DNA of 64,000 nt. Origin: Aeromicrobium chenweiae (lineage in GTDB: Bacteria > Actinomycetota > Actinomycetes > Propionibacteriales > Nocardioidaceae). The translations under genes and the position numbers were made by a program. The notes beneath the pieces were generated by a model that ran no database searches, was not told where the DNA came from, and saw only the letters and a program-made list of their open reading frames with translations. Of this stretch, positions 16,184 through 24,251 are shown piece by piece (position 1 is the first letter of the stretch; every line of letters starts with the position of its first letter). The DNA lies in NCBI RefSeq assembly GCF_003065605.1, contig NZ_CP026952.1:1302001-1366000 (forward strand). The letters are read 5' to 3'.

Positions 16184-18940
16184 TCAGGCGTCGCCGCCGA
16201 CCTGCTCGACCCCTGCGACCGCGGTCGGATCGTCGATGCGGAACTTGGCGAAAGCCTCACGGACCGTCTCGGAACGGACCGATCCCTGCTGGGCCAGGCT
16301 CTGCAGGACGCCGACCACGATCGACTCCGTGTCGACCTGGAACGTGCGCCGTGCGGCCGCCCGGGTGTCGGCGAAGCCGAACCCGTCCGTGCCGAGCGAC
16401 TGCCACGGTCCGGGGACCCAGCGGGCGATCTGGTCGGGCACGGCGCGCATGTAGTCGCTGACCGCGACGGTCACCGCGGACGTGTCCATGAGCCGCGACG
16501 TGATGTACGGGACACGGCTGTACTCGCCCGGGTGGTTGAGGTTCCACTTCTCGGCCGACACCGCGTCGCGGGCCAGCTCGTTCCAGGAGGTCACCGACCA
16601 GACGTCGGCGGCGACGCCGTAGTCCTCCGCGAGGATCTCCTGCGCCTTGAGCGCCCACGGCACGGCGACGCCGGAGGCCATGATGCGCGCCGTGACGTTG
16701 CCCTCGGAGGCCTTCTTGTAGATGTACGCGCCCTTGAGGAGCCCCTCGACGTCGACGTCAGCGGGCTCGGCGGGCTGGTTGAACGCCTCGTTGTAGACGG
16801 TGAGGTAGTAGATGATGTCCTCGCCGTGCGGGTGCGCGTCCGTCGTGCCGTACATCCGCTCGAGGCCGGCCTTGACGATGTGGCTGATCTCGAAGCTGAA
16901 CGCCGGGTCGTAGTGGACGACCGCAGGGTTCGTCTGCGCGATGAGCGGGGAGTGCCCGTCGGCGTGCTGCAGGCCCTCGCCGGTGAGCGTCGTCCGGCCG
17001 GCGGTGGCGCCGATCAGGAAGCCGCGCGCCAGCTGGTCGGCCATCGCCCAGATCGAGTCGGCGGTCCGCTGGAAGCCGAACATCGAGTAGAAGAGGTAGA
17101 CCGGGATCATCGGCTCGCCGTGCGTGGAGTACGAGCTGCCGGCCGCGATCGCCGACGCCATGGCGCCGGCCTCGCTGATGCCTTCGTGCAGCAGCTGGCC
17201 CTGGGCCGACTCCTTGTACGCCAGCAGCAACTTGCGGTCGACCGACTCGTACGTCTGGCCGGCCGGGTTGTAGATCTTGGCCGACGGGAACATCGAGTCC
17301 ATGCCGAACGTGCGGTACTCGTCGGGTGCGATCGGGACGATGCGACGTCCGATCTCCGGATCCTTCATGAGATCGCGCAGCAGCCGGACGAATGCCATCG
17401 TCGTGGCGATCTGCTGCTTGCCCGAGCCCTTCTTGAGCTCCTCGTAGACCGCCGGGTCCGGCAGCTTGACCGTCGTCGGGTTCACGATGCGCTTGGGCAG
17501 CGAGCCGCCCAGCGACTCCCGACGCGCCTTCATGTACTGGATCTCTTCGCTGTCCTCGCCCGGGTGGTAGAACGGCGCGATGTCGCTCCCGTCGATCTGC
17601 TCGTCGGTGACCGGGATGTTGAGGCGGTCGCGGAAGCCCTTGAGGTCGTCCTTGGTGAGCTTCTTCATCTGGTGGGTCGCGTTGCGTCCGGCGAAGGACT
17701 CCAGCAGCCAGCCCTTGACGGTGTGCGCCAGGATGACGGTCGGCTGACCGGTGTGCTTCTGCGCGGCCTCGAAGGCGGCGTAGACCTTGCGGTAGTCGTG
17801 GCCACCGCGGGGGAGACGCTCGATGTCCTCGTCGGACAGGTGCTCGACCATCTTGCGCAGCCGGGGATCGGGACCGAAGAAGTTCTCGCGGTTGTACGCG
17901 CCGGTCTCGACCGAGAGCGTCTGGAACTCGCCGTCGGGGGTGCGGTTCATCTGGTTGACGAGCACGCCGTCGGTGTCGCGGGCGAGCAGGTCGTCCCACT
18001 CGCGTCCCCAGACGACCTTGATGACGTTCCAGCCGGCGCCACGGAACGTGGACTCCAGCTCCTGGATGATCTTGCCGTTGCCGCGCACCGGTCCGTCGAG
18101 CTGCTGCAGGTTGCAGTTGACGACGAACGTGAGGTTGTCGAGCTCCTCGCGGGCGGCGACGCCGATCGCGCCGAGCGACTCGACCTCACCCATCTCGCCG
18201 TCACCGAGGAACGCCCAGACGTGCTGCTGGCTGGTGTCCTTGATGCCACGGTTGTGCAGGTAGCGGTTGAACCGCGCCTGGTAGATCGCGTTGATCGCGC
18301 CGAGACCCATCGAGACCGTGGGGAACTCCCAGTAGTCCTGCATGAGTCGCGGGTGCGGGTACGACGACAGGCCGTTGCCGGCGCCGTGCGAGTGCTCCTG
18401 GCGGAACCGGTCGAGCTGCGTCTCGCTGAGCCCGCCCTCGAGGAACGAGCGGGCGTAGATACCGGGAGCCGCGTGGCCCTGGAAGTAGATCTGGTCACCG
18501 CCGCCGGGGTGGTCCTTGCCGCGGAAGAAGTGGTTGAAACCGACTTCGTACAGGCTGGCGGCGGACTGGTACGACGCGATGTGACCGCCGACGCCGAGGC
18601 CGGGACGGTTCGCACGCGACACCATGACGGCGGCGTTCCAGCGGATGAACGCGCGGATGCGGCGCTCGATCGCCTCGTTGCCCGGGAACCACGGCTCGCG
18701 CTCCGGGGGGATGGTGTTGATGTAGTCGGTGCTGCGCAGCGCGGGGACTCCCACGTTCTGCTCGCGAGCGCGCTCGAGGAGCTTCAGCATCACGTAGCGC
18801 GCGCGGCTGCGGCCGCGACTGTCGACCATCTCGTCGAGGGAGCTCAACCACTCGGCCGTCTCATCGGGGTCGATGTCGGGCAGTTGGGTCGGAAGACCCT
18901 CGTGGATGACTGTCGGACGTTCTTGACCGGATTGCGGCAT
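16184..18940 (-). CDS. aceE: Pyruvate dehydrogenase E1 component, homodimeric
   Basis: Thiamine-diphosphate enzyme that decarboxylates pyruvate and acetylates the E2 lipoyl domain; 918 residues, normal for AceE. The ThDP motif starts [14 protein letters not shown], with [16 protein letters not shown] completing it. PSYPHPRL-type and substrate-channel segments such as [14 protein letters not shown] are present. The ATG at 18940 has GGGAGAG just upstream; an earlier ATG at 18976 is possible. Divergent from the DUF3052 gene across a region with a strong palindrome at 19021. Confidence 0.97.
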   Translation of the reverse strand: MPQSGQERPTVIHEGLPTQLPDIDPDETAEWLSSLDEMVDSRGRSRARYVMLKLLERAREQNVGVPALRSTDYINTIPPEREPWFPGNEAIERRIRAFIRWNAAVMVSRANRPGLGVGGHIASYQSAASLYEVGFNHFFRGKDHPGGGDQIYFQGHAAPGIYARSFLEGGLSETQLDRFRQEHSHGAGNGLSSYPHPRLMQDYWEFPTVSMGLGAINAIYQARFNRYLHNRGIKDTSQQHVWAFLGDGEMGEVESLGAIGVAAREELDNLTFVVNCNLQQLDGPVRGNGKIIQELESTFRGAGWNVIKVVWGREWDDLLARDTDGVLVNQMNRTPDGEFQTLSVETGAYNRENFFGPDPRLRKMVEHLSDEDIERLPRGGHDYRKVYAAFEAAQKHTGQPTVILAHTVKGWLLESFAGRNATHQMKKLTKDDLKGFRDRLNIPVTDEQIDGSDIAPFYHPGEDSEEIQYMKARRESLGGSLPKRIVNPTTVKLPDPAVYEELKKGSGKQQIATTMAFVRLLRDLMKDPEIGRRIVPIAPDEYRTFGMDSMFPSAKIYNPAGQTYESVDRKLLLAYKESAQGQLLHEGISEAGAMASAIAAGSSYSTHGEPMIPVYLFYSMFGFQRTADSIWAMADQLARGFLIGATAGRTTLTGEGLQHADGHSPLIAQTNPAVVHYDPAFSFEISHIVKAGLERMYGTTDAHPHGEDIIYYLTVYNEAFNQPAEPADVDVEGLLKGAYIYKKASEGNVTARIMASGVAVPWALKAQEILAEDYGVAADVWSVTSWNELARDAVSAEKWNLNHPGEYSRVPYITSRLMDTSAVTVAVSDYMRAVPDQIARWVPGPWQSLGTDGFGFADTRAAARRTFQVDTESIVVGVLQSLAQQGSVRSETVREAFAKFRIDDPTAVAGVEQVGGDA

Positions 18941-19020
18941 GTTCTCTCCCAGATGTCTTGTGGACGTGTCCATCATTCCACTCCGGGTTCGCTACTGTGA
19001 TACCGGCAACGCTGCTGATC

Positions 19021-19040
19021 AACCTACTTCCGAGTAGGTT
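19021..19040. promoter_or_regulatory. Perfect palindrome between aceE and the DUF3052 gene
   Basis: AACCTACT-TCCG-AGTAGGTT, 8-bp perfect arms with a 4-base spacer, 26 bases upstream of the DUF3052 start and 80 bases upstream of aceE. It may be an operator for a regulator of the aceE/DUF3052 divergon. Alternatively it may be a hairpin in the DUF3052 leader. No regulator is encoded nearby. Confidence 0.55.
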
Positions 19041-19066
19041 TTCATCGAATTTGAGGAGACATACCG

Positions 19067-19453
19067 GTGGACGCGGGCAAGCTGGGGTTCGAACCTGACA
19101 CCGTCATCCAGGAACTTGGTTGGGATGAGGACGTCGACGAGGAGCTCCGGGTCGAGATCGAGCGTCACACCGGCAACAACCTGGTGGACGGCGAGCACGG
19201 CGAGGATGTCGAAGGTGTGGTCCTTTGGTGGCGTGATGGCGACGGTGATCTGACCGATGCGCTCGTCGACTCACTGCAGGACCTGATCGAGGGTGGCTCG
19301 GTGTGGCTGCTGACGCCGAAGGTGGGCCGGGACAACTACGTCCCGGGCGCTGACGTCGTCGAGGCGGCGGAGATCGCTGGGCTGTCGGTGACGACGACGT
19401 CGTCGGCGACCGCGGACTGGGCCGCCACCCGACTCACCGCGCATAAGCGCTGA
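19067..19453 (+). CDS. DUF3052 family protein
   Basis: A 128-residue acidic protein of a conserved actinobacterial family of unknown function. It begins with a GTG preceded by GAGGAG. Recognisable parts are LGFEPDTVIQELGWDEDVDE and the nucleotide-like TPKVGRDNYVPGADVVEAAEIAGLSVT at the C-terminus. The aceE/DUF3052/ahpE neighbourhood is conserved in mycobacteria too, which hints at a shared physiological context without defining it. Confidence 0.92.
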   Translation: MDAGKLGFEPDTVIQELGWDEDVDEELRVEIERHTGNNLVDGEHGEDVEGVVLWWRDGDGDLTDALVDSLQDLIEGGSVWLLTPKVGRDNYVPGADVVEAAEIAGLSVTTTSSATADWAATRLTAHKR

Positions 19454-19722
19454 GACCGAGGGCGCTCTGCGCCCGAGCGTCGAAGCGCGCCAGCGAAGCG
19501 TGAGCGTCACACGCCGAAGGCGTCAGCGCGAGGCGCTGAGACCGAGGGCGCTCTGCGCCCGAGCGTCGAAGCGCGCCAGCGAAGCGTGAGCGTCACACGC
19601 CGAAGGCGTCAGCGCGAGGCGTGGTGAGAAAGAAGGCTCGCCCGACCCGGAAGCGCGCCAGCGAAGCGTGAGCGTGACACGCCGAAGGCGTCAGCGCGAG
19701 GCGTGGTGAGAAAGAAGGCTCG
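19447..19722. repeat. Tandem composite repeat array (86- and 82-bp periods)
   Basis: Fills most of the 357 bases between the DUF3052 stop and ahpE. Copy 1 (19447-19532) and copy 2 (from 19533) are an essentially identical 86-base unit. Then 19568-19642 and 19650-19722 repeat a shifted unit with an 82-base period that gains GTGGTGAGAAAGAAGGCTCG. Each unit contains small hairpins, for example GGGCGC-TCT-GCGCCC and ACGCC-GAA-GGCGT. No start codon with a convincing gene is seen inside. The first copy overlaps the end of DUF3052 by 7 bases. Confidence 0.85.
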
Positions 19723-19810
19723 AGCGACCCCAGGGGCGAACCCGACCCCGGGAGACCCGACCCCCGACACTCACCGAGCCCGCCCACCCCACCTCTCGTA
19801 CGCTGGCGCC

Positions 19811-20272
19811 ATGACTCTCACGATCGGCGAACCCGCCCCCGACTTCACCCTCAAGAGCCAGCACGGTGAGGACGTCACTTTGTCGTCGTTCCGCGGCGAC
19901 AAGAACGTCGTCCTGGTGTTCTTCCCGTTCGCGTTCAGCGGCATCTGCACGGGTGAGCTGTGCGAGATCCGTGACAACCTCAGCGCGTTCGAGACCGACA
20001 ATGCCGAGGTGCTCGCGGTCTCGTGCGACCACTTCTTCTCCAACCGGGCGTTCGCGGACCGTGACGGCTACGAGTTCCCGATCCTGAGCGACTTCTGGCC
20101 GCACGGCGACGTCTCGCGTGCGTACGGCACGTTCAACGACGGCGCGGGTGCGCCGAACCGGGGAACGTTCGTCATCGACCGCGAGGGAGTCCTGCGCTGG
20201 CAGGTCGTCAACGGCATCGGCGACGCCCGCGACCTGGGTGCATATCGCAAGGCCCTCGCCGACCTGTCTTGA
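19811..20272 (+). CDS. ahpE: Peroxiredoxin, AhpE type
   Basis: A 153-residue thiol peroxidase that reduces peroxides. The peroxidatic cysteine is in PFAFSGICTGELCEI (residue 45 by count from this start), with conserved Pro, Thr and a downstream Arg. The length and the DHFFSNRAF segment match AhpE. There is a second cysteine at CTGELC. The start ATG follows the repeat array by 88 bases, so the gene may have its own promoter or be read through from DUF3052. Confidence 0.93.
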   Translation: MTLTIGEPAPDFTLKSQHGEDVTLSSFRGDKNVVLVFFPFAFSGICTGELCEIRDNLSAFETDNAEVLAVSCDHFFSNRAFADRDGYEFPILSDFWPHGDVSRAYGTFNDGAGAPNRGTFVIDREGVLRWQVVNGIGDARDLGAYRKALADLS

Positions 20273-20349
20273 GGCGAACGTCCCACTAACCTGAAATCTT
20301 GCAAATCGGCTGCGGCCGGCTGCGCGGATGCACCATGATGAGCGTGCTG

Positions 20350-20381
20350 CGGCTGCCAGGGACCCGAGACCTTGGCAGCCG
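20350..20381 (+). terminator. Hairpin downstream of ahpE
   Basis: CGGCTGCCA and TGGCAGCCG form a 9-bp stem around a 14-base loop, 78 bases after the ahpE stop. A second GC hairpin follows immediately (GCCGC/GGCGGC). No long T tract follows. Likely end of the ahpE transcript. Confidence 0.5.
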
Positions 20382-20455
20382 CCGCTTTGCGTGGCGGCGG
20401 CCCCCACGGATGGCGGCCCGCACCCGCGTCTGCGGTAGTGTTCCGCAGGTCCTGA

Positions 20456-20529
20456 GGGCGAATAGCTCAGTTGGTTAGAGCATCCGGTTTACACCCGGAA
20501 GGTCGGGGGTTCGAGTCCCTCTTCGCCCA
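20456..20529 (+). tRNA. tRNA-Val (TAC)
   Basis: A 74-base cloverleaf: acceptor GGGCGAA with TTCGCCC, D arm GCTC/GAGC, anticodon stem TCCGG/CCGGA with loop TTTACAC (anticodon TAC), T arm with TTCGAGT, discriminator A. CCA is not encoded. Its 3' half is repeated at 22197, which marks it as an integration site. Confidence 0.96.
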
Positions 20530-20539
20530 CCGTACGAAT
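20492..20539 (+). repeat. Direct repeat, left copy (attL-like) in tRNA-Val
   Basis: Begins CACCCGGAAGGTCGG in the anticodon arm and runs through the T arm, acceptor and CCGTACGAAT. It matches 22197-22244 at 47 of 48 bases; the only difference is G at 20507 versus A at 22212. Confidence 0.8.
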
Positions 20540-20772
20540 TCGCCGAAATGTCGGTGATTCCCTCGGCAAGCGTACCGGTCGCCAGCCCGTTTTCGGCGTC
20601 GCGACCAAACGATTCGACCGCCTGCACGGACACGGCAACGCGGCTGTCATTGACCGTCGGCTCGACCAAAGCGCGGCGACTCCGAGCGCCAGTGGGCTCA
20701 GGATTGGCCGGGAGTCGCATCACGTATTGGTGAAGGACTCCGCTGGTCGGACTTCGGTGACAGGATGACCGC

Positions 20773-20991
20773 GTGACGAAACTCTACGACTTGTTTGGGC
20801 TGGAGAACGGCCCGAAGTTCCGCAGCCGAGGGTGGATCAAGTTCCAATTGATCGTATTTGCTTTGTTCGGATCACTTGAGGTAGCGCTGCTCATCGAGGC
20901 GCTCATCGATGGAAGCACGAAGGGCGTCATGTTTTACGGTGCGTCCACGCTGATGTTCGGGGCCCTCTTCGCCGTGTCAGTTCACCAGTGA
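20773..20991 (+). CDS. Small membrane protein in the relic island
   Basis: A 72-residue hypothetical protein with a GTG start. Two hydrophobic stretches, FQLIVFALFGSLEVALLIEAL and VMFYGASTLMFGALFAVSV, suggest two membrane helices. Codon use is less GC-biased at third positions than neighbouring genes, as for the rest of the island. No family recognised. It may be real cargo or a decaying gene. Confidence 0.5.
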   Translation: MTKLYDLFGLENGPKFRSRGWIKFQLIVFALFGSLEVALLIEALIDGSTKGVMFYGASTLMFGALFAVSVHQ

Positions 20992-21080
20992 CATAAGTAC
21001 GGTCACAGTAAACGCGCTCAGTAGGCAGTGCTGGCACGATGCCCTTCCCGCCCCCTGGTCTGCCGACGGCCACAGAGGCG

Positions 21081-21356
21081 TCAGCAATCGACTGTAAATT
21101 TGTCACCCAGTTCTGCCTGCACGGCTGACGCCAAGGCGGCGAGTTCGAGCGCCCAGGTGCGCCTTTCTCGACGTCGCTTGAGCGGGTTCTTCGGGATGGG
21201 CGCGAGGCACCAGTCGTTATAGGCCACCAGTCGAGAGATGACGGACGGGCTCAGAGTCGGCCAATCTGAGGGCTGGGTCGGACCATCCTCATTCCATAGC
21301 GGGAGCCAGCCGCCCAGGTCAGAGAGAATGCGCAGCTCCGTTGTCATGCACCCCAT
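21081..21356 (-). CDS. Hypothetical protein in the relic island
   Basis: A 91-residue reading frame with balanced composition: several Trp, an aliphatic-rich C-terminal helix (WALELAALASAVQAELG) and a basic run KNPLKRRRERR. It has no recognised motif. A second in-frame ATG at 21347 is an alternative start. Its amino-acid make-up looks protein-like, unlike most overlapping frames in this stretch. Confidence 0.4.
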   Translation of the reverse strand: MGCMTTELRILSDLGGWLPLWNEDGPTQPSDWPTLSPSVISRLVAYNDWCLAPIPKNPLKRRRERRTWALELAALASAVQAELGDKFTVDC

Positions 21357-21623
21357 GGTGTCACCGGGCAGACCGCCTGCGTGCTTCGATCACTCACCCG
21401 TGCAGGCCGATTCTTTGCCGACGCACAGCGCTGATCAGGGGTGCGCTCGGGTGTGTTGGCTGATCGCGCCAGTCCTGTCGGGCATCGCTCTGGTCCCAGC
21501 GTTCGTCTCATCCGCCAGCAGTCAACCCCGCTGCCTGCGCGCGTGTGGCATCTCGCCGCGATCCGGTTGCGCTTGCGGTAGCCGGGCAATGCCGAGCGGA
21601 CTACTGAGATACTTCCAAGCGCT

Positions 21624-21911
21624 TCACTCGTCCGGCCGAACTGCTTCATCTGCGTTCTTCAGCCTTCGTCGCTCAATTTGCTTTCGTGTCGGGTTGTTCC
21701 TTAACCATATGGCTACGTCGACCGCGACGAGTGCAGTCCCAGCAAGGCAAATTGCCCCCATCTTGCTAATTTCCAACGCCCACGCGACCAGCCTGGCGAG
21801 TCCGGACAAGGCAAAGTAAACGCCGATCCGCCCAGCGGTTAGAACGTTGGCGTAGGTGCCAACTGAGTGTCTGCATGCGGGTCCCGTCGTCGCGCTTTTC
21901 GTTTGCATCAT
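21624..21911 (-). CDS. Possible membrane protein in the relic island
   Basis: A 95-residue frame with two hydrophobic segments (IGVYFALSGLARLVAWALEI and MGAICLAGTALVAVDVAIWL). A charged cytoplasmic-type tail RKQIERRRLKNADEA follows. An upstream extension to 22049 is open but compositionally odd, so the ATG at 21911 was chosen. Not recognised as a known family. Confidence 0.4.
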   Translation of the reverse strand: MMQTKSATTGPACRHSVGTYANVLTAGRIGVYFALSGLARLVAWALEISKMGAICLAGTALVAVDVAIWLRNNPTRKQIERRRLKNADEAVRPDE

Positions 21912-22017
21912 GGCATTCTCGTGGCGATGGCGCAGATCCTCGCAGCGGTCGAAACCGCAGAGTGCACCGATCACACTGCGTCCCCGCAGCAGGCCAGGCC
22001 CAGCGAGGTCAAGATCG

Positions 22018-22170
22018 TCAGGCGAGCAGAGCGGGCTGCCCGTGCTCACGCCTGAAGCGGTTCAGCTCCGCATAGGAGATGGTGCCGTTGTCGTTGGTCT
22101 GCAGCACGCCGGTGAGAAGCGCGATAGTCGCTTCAAATGCGCCGAGGAAGGTTGCTTCAGGGCGAATCAC
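22018..22170 (-). pseudogene. Possible gene fragment at the island edge
   Basis: A 50-codon frame too short to be certain. It ends TNDNGTISYAELNRFRREHG and then QPALLA before a TGA. The sequence reads like the C-terminal end of a real protein rather than random translation. Its upstream part runs into the tRNA-Val-like sequence, so an original N-terminus would have been lost at integration or by decay. The family is unknown. Confidence 0.3.
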
Positions 22171-22234
22171 TCAGTTGGGCTAGAGCCTCCGTTGTGCACC
22201 CGGAAGGTCGGAGGTTCGAGTCCCTCTTCGCCCA
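22160..22234 (+). pseudogene. tRNA-Val pseudogene / right attachment site
   Basis: Full-length similarity to the intact tRNA-Val, including matching GGGCGAA/TTCGCCC acceptor arms. The anticodon arm is broken: the stem CTCCG/CCCGG has two C-C mismatches and the TAC anticodon is lost. The T stem has one mismatch. The conserved part is the 3' half, as expected for an att site. It is unlikely to fold as a working tRNA. Confidence 0.75.
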
Positions 22235-22244
22235 CCGTACGAAT
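22197..22244 (+). repeat. Direct repeat, right copy (attR-like)
   Basis: Second copy of the 48-base repeat found at 20492-20539, with one mismatch. It ends at CGTACGAAT, after which the sequences diverge (TCGCC versus GTGCC). It defines the right edge of the relic island. Confidence 0.8.
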
Positions 22245-22282
22245 GTGCCCTCTTCGCCACCGGTCTTTCATAGGATCGGCGA

Positions 22283-22540
22283 GTGCTGTCGTACCTCGTT
22301 CGTCAGAGCGCATTCTTCTACCCGGTGTCGGTCGCGACCTTGTTCGTCGCAGCGGCGTACTTCGCGGTGACCGGACGCTGGGCGATGATCGCCGGCGTGA
22401 TCATCCTTGCGGTCGGCAACTGGTTCCAGCACCTGTTCGTCAAGGGATGGATCAGGACCGGCGAGGACAACGACGCCCGCGAGTGGCTCCGTCAGCACCC
22501 GGACTACGTGCCTGAGGACGAAGACTCGGTCCCGGACTGA
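22283..22540 (+). CDS. Small membrane protein
   Basis: An 85-residue protein with two predicted membrane helices (FFYPVSVATLFVAAAYFAV and WAMIAGVIILAVGNWFQHLF) and an acidic tail. GC-rich codon use matches the core chromosome, so it lies outside the island, 38 bases beyond the right repeat. Start is a GTG. Function unknown. Confidence 0.65.
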   Translation: MLSYLVRQSAFFYPVSVATLFVAAAYFAVTGRWAMIAGVIILAVGNWFQHLFVKGWIRTGEDNDAREWLRQHPDYVPEDEDSVPD

Positions 22541-22595
22541 CCGCCGGACGCGCATCGGCACAAAGCAGCTGACACTGCTGGGACGGACGCCGTCC

Positions 22596-24161
22596 TCACA
22601 GGGCGAACAGGCGTCGTTCCGGTTCTGTCGGTCCGTCCTCGGCGTGGGTCACGGCGGCTGCGAACAGGTCGTGGTCGGACTCGGTCCAGCGCTCCCGGCG
22701 CTGACGCTGGAACTCGCTCCACGACGGCACGGTGAACTGCTCCACCCGGACGTTCTGGTCGGACCCGTCGCGGTAGAGGCCCCACGAGTACCCGCCGGTC
22801 CGGCGACGGGCCCTGCCCACCGCGGCCATCGCCTGCTCGAACTGCTCCATCTCGCCGGGGCGGACGTGGAAGGTGTTGACGATGGTGACGGGACCGTCGT
22901 CGGGCTCGGGGTCGAAGACGAGCGTCGGGGTCGGCCAGGCCGTCGAGACCCCCCGCGGCAGGGTGCCGGTCGCGGCGAGCAGGGGCAGGCTCCGGACGCT
23001 CGCGGCGACGACGGCGAGCATTGCCGCCGAGATCAGGAGCGCCTGCGTGAGGCCCAGGTGCGAGGCGAGGAGCCCCCACAGGAACGATCCGACGGCCTGG
23101 CTGCCCATGAAGACCAGGATGTAGACCGACATGCCTCGGGCGCGCACCCAGGGAGCGAGGGAGAGCTGGATCGACGCGTTGAGGGTCGTCAGGGTCCAGA
23201 TCCAGGCCGCTCCGGCGACCAGGAGCAGCGGCAGGACAGCCCACGCGGGCAGCAGCGCCACTGCGACGAGCCCAACCGCGTAGGCGATCGTCGACGCGAC
23301 GAGGATGCCGTTGGGCGAGAGCCTCTTGCGCGCCTGCGGGGACAGCGTCACCCCACCGATGGCACCCGCGCCGAGGAGGCCGAGCACCACCCCGTACCCC
23401 GCGGCCCCGTAGTGCAGGTGCTCGGACGAGGCCACCGGCAGCAGCGCCCACAGGGCCGAGGCGGGCAGGGCGAACAGTGCCGACCGCAGCATGATCCGGC
23501 GCACGATCAGCGCCGACCGGACGTAGTGCAGTCCGTTGACCATCGACCGACCGAACCGTTCGCGGTCGATCCCTCGGTCGTCGGCCGGACGCCGCCACCT
23601 CAGCAGCGCGCCGGTCATGACGAGGAATCCCAGCGTGTTGATGGCGAAGACCGCTGCGGGACCGGCGGTGGCGACGATCACGCCGGCGATCGCGGGTCCG
23701 ACGGCACGGGCCGCGTTGATGGTGACGCTTCCCAGGGCCGAGGCCGCGGGGATCTGCTCCTTCGGGACGAGCTCGGGCTGGATCGCCTGCCATGCGGGTG
23801 CCGTGAGCGCCGACCCGCAACCCAGGAGGAAGGTCATGGCCAGCAGCAGGGCCGGGTTCAGGAGATCCGTGAACGCGAGGACGGAGGTCGCACCGGCCGC
23901 GAGCACCGTGTACGTGCTGGCCGCGATCAACAGCCGCCGGCGGTCCAGCACGTCGGCGAGCCCCCCGGCGGGGAGGGCGAGGAGCAGGCTGGGAAGCAGG
24001 CTCGCGGTCTGGACCAGCGCGACCACGGCGGTACCGCTGCGATGCTCCACGAGGAACCACTGCGCGCCGACGGTCTGCATCCACAGCCCGATGTTCGAGA
24101 TCAGCTGTGCGATGAACAGCATCCGGTAGACCCGGTTGTGCAAGGGCGCCCAGGCGTTCAT
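22596..24161 (-). CDS. MFS_3-type exporter with C-terminal ABM-like domain
   Basis: A 521-residue major facilitator with about 10-12 membrane segments in the first 400 residues, of the enterobactin-exporter/transmembrane secretion effector type. The loop GGLADVLDRRRLLI is the MFS motif A region. The last 100 residues form a soluble domain (VTIVNTFHVRPGEMEQFEQAM) resembling antibiotic-biosynthesis monooxygenase/EthD dimers, which is normal for MFS_3. ATG at 24161 was chosen over an upstream frame extension. Substrate unknown. It follows the hydrolase gene on the same strand by 90 bases. Confidence 0.85.
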   Translation of the reverse strand: MNAWAPLHNRVYRMLFIAQLISNIGLWMQTVGAQWFLVEHRSGTAVVALVQTASLLPSLLLALPAGGLADVLDRRRLLIAASTYTVLAAGATSVLAFTDLLNPALLLAMTFLLGCGSALTAPAWQAIQPELVPKEQIPAASALGSVTINAARAVGPAIAGVIVATAGPAAVFAINTLGFLVMTGALLRWRRPADDRGIDRERFGRSMVNGLHYVRSALIVRRIMLRSALFALPASALWALLPVASSEHLHYGAAGYGVVLGLLGAGAIGGVTLSPQARKRLSPNGILVASTIAYAVGLVAVALLPAWAVLPLLLVAGAAWIWTLTTLNASIQLSLAPWVRARGMSVYILVFMGSQAVGSFLWGLLASHLGLTQALLISAAMLAVVAASVRSLPLLAATGTLPRGVSTAWPTPTLVFDPEPDDGPVTIVNTFHVRPGEMEQFEQAMAAVGRARRRTGGYSWGLYRDGSDQNVRVEQFTVPSWSEFQRQRRERWTESDHDLFAAAVTHAEDGPTEPERRLFAL

Positions 24162-24251
24162 GTCACGTTCTTCCCTCGGTGGGTCGGCGTGGGCGGGCGA
24201 CGCGTGCGGAGGCGCCGCCCACCCAGGGTTCCGCGTCATGCCATGTGCGAG

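Larger units (their letters stand above)
20492..22244. mobile_element. Relic genomic island at tRNA-Val
   Basis: A 1.75-kb segment bounded by a 48-bp direct repeat made from the tRNA-Val 3' half plus 10 bases beyond it. Between the repeats the sequence is visibly less GC-rich than the flanks and almost gene-free, with only short unrecognised reading frames. No integrase or transposase is present. This fits a decayed remnant of an element that integrated at the tRNA gene. Boundaries follow the repeats. Confidence 0.7.

Noticed and set aside
16532-19000. 822-residue open frame antisense to aceE
   Set aside because: Composition mirrors the reverse complement of aceE codon third positions. aceE is intact, and no domain is visible on the other strand.
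19447-19722. CRISPR array
   Set aside because: Repeats are adjacent without unique spacers, and units are 82-86 bp. No cas genes occur in the window.
20300-20455. Riboswitch or 6C RNA after ahpE
   Set aside because: Two GC hairpins are present, but the loops lack the C6 runs of 6C RNA and no aptamer consensus fits. Left as a terminator.
20475-20723. Minus-strand 82-codon frame running antisense through tRNA-Val
   Set aside because: The RRGTRTPDLPG stretch is simply the antisense translation of the tRNA gene, and the remainder has no recognisable family. Not called as an integrase remnant.
21238-21819. 193-residue plus-strand frame in the relic island
   Set aside because: Ser/Pro/Arg-rich composition, no hydrophobic or domain pattern, and it overlaps better-looking minus-strand frames.
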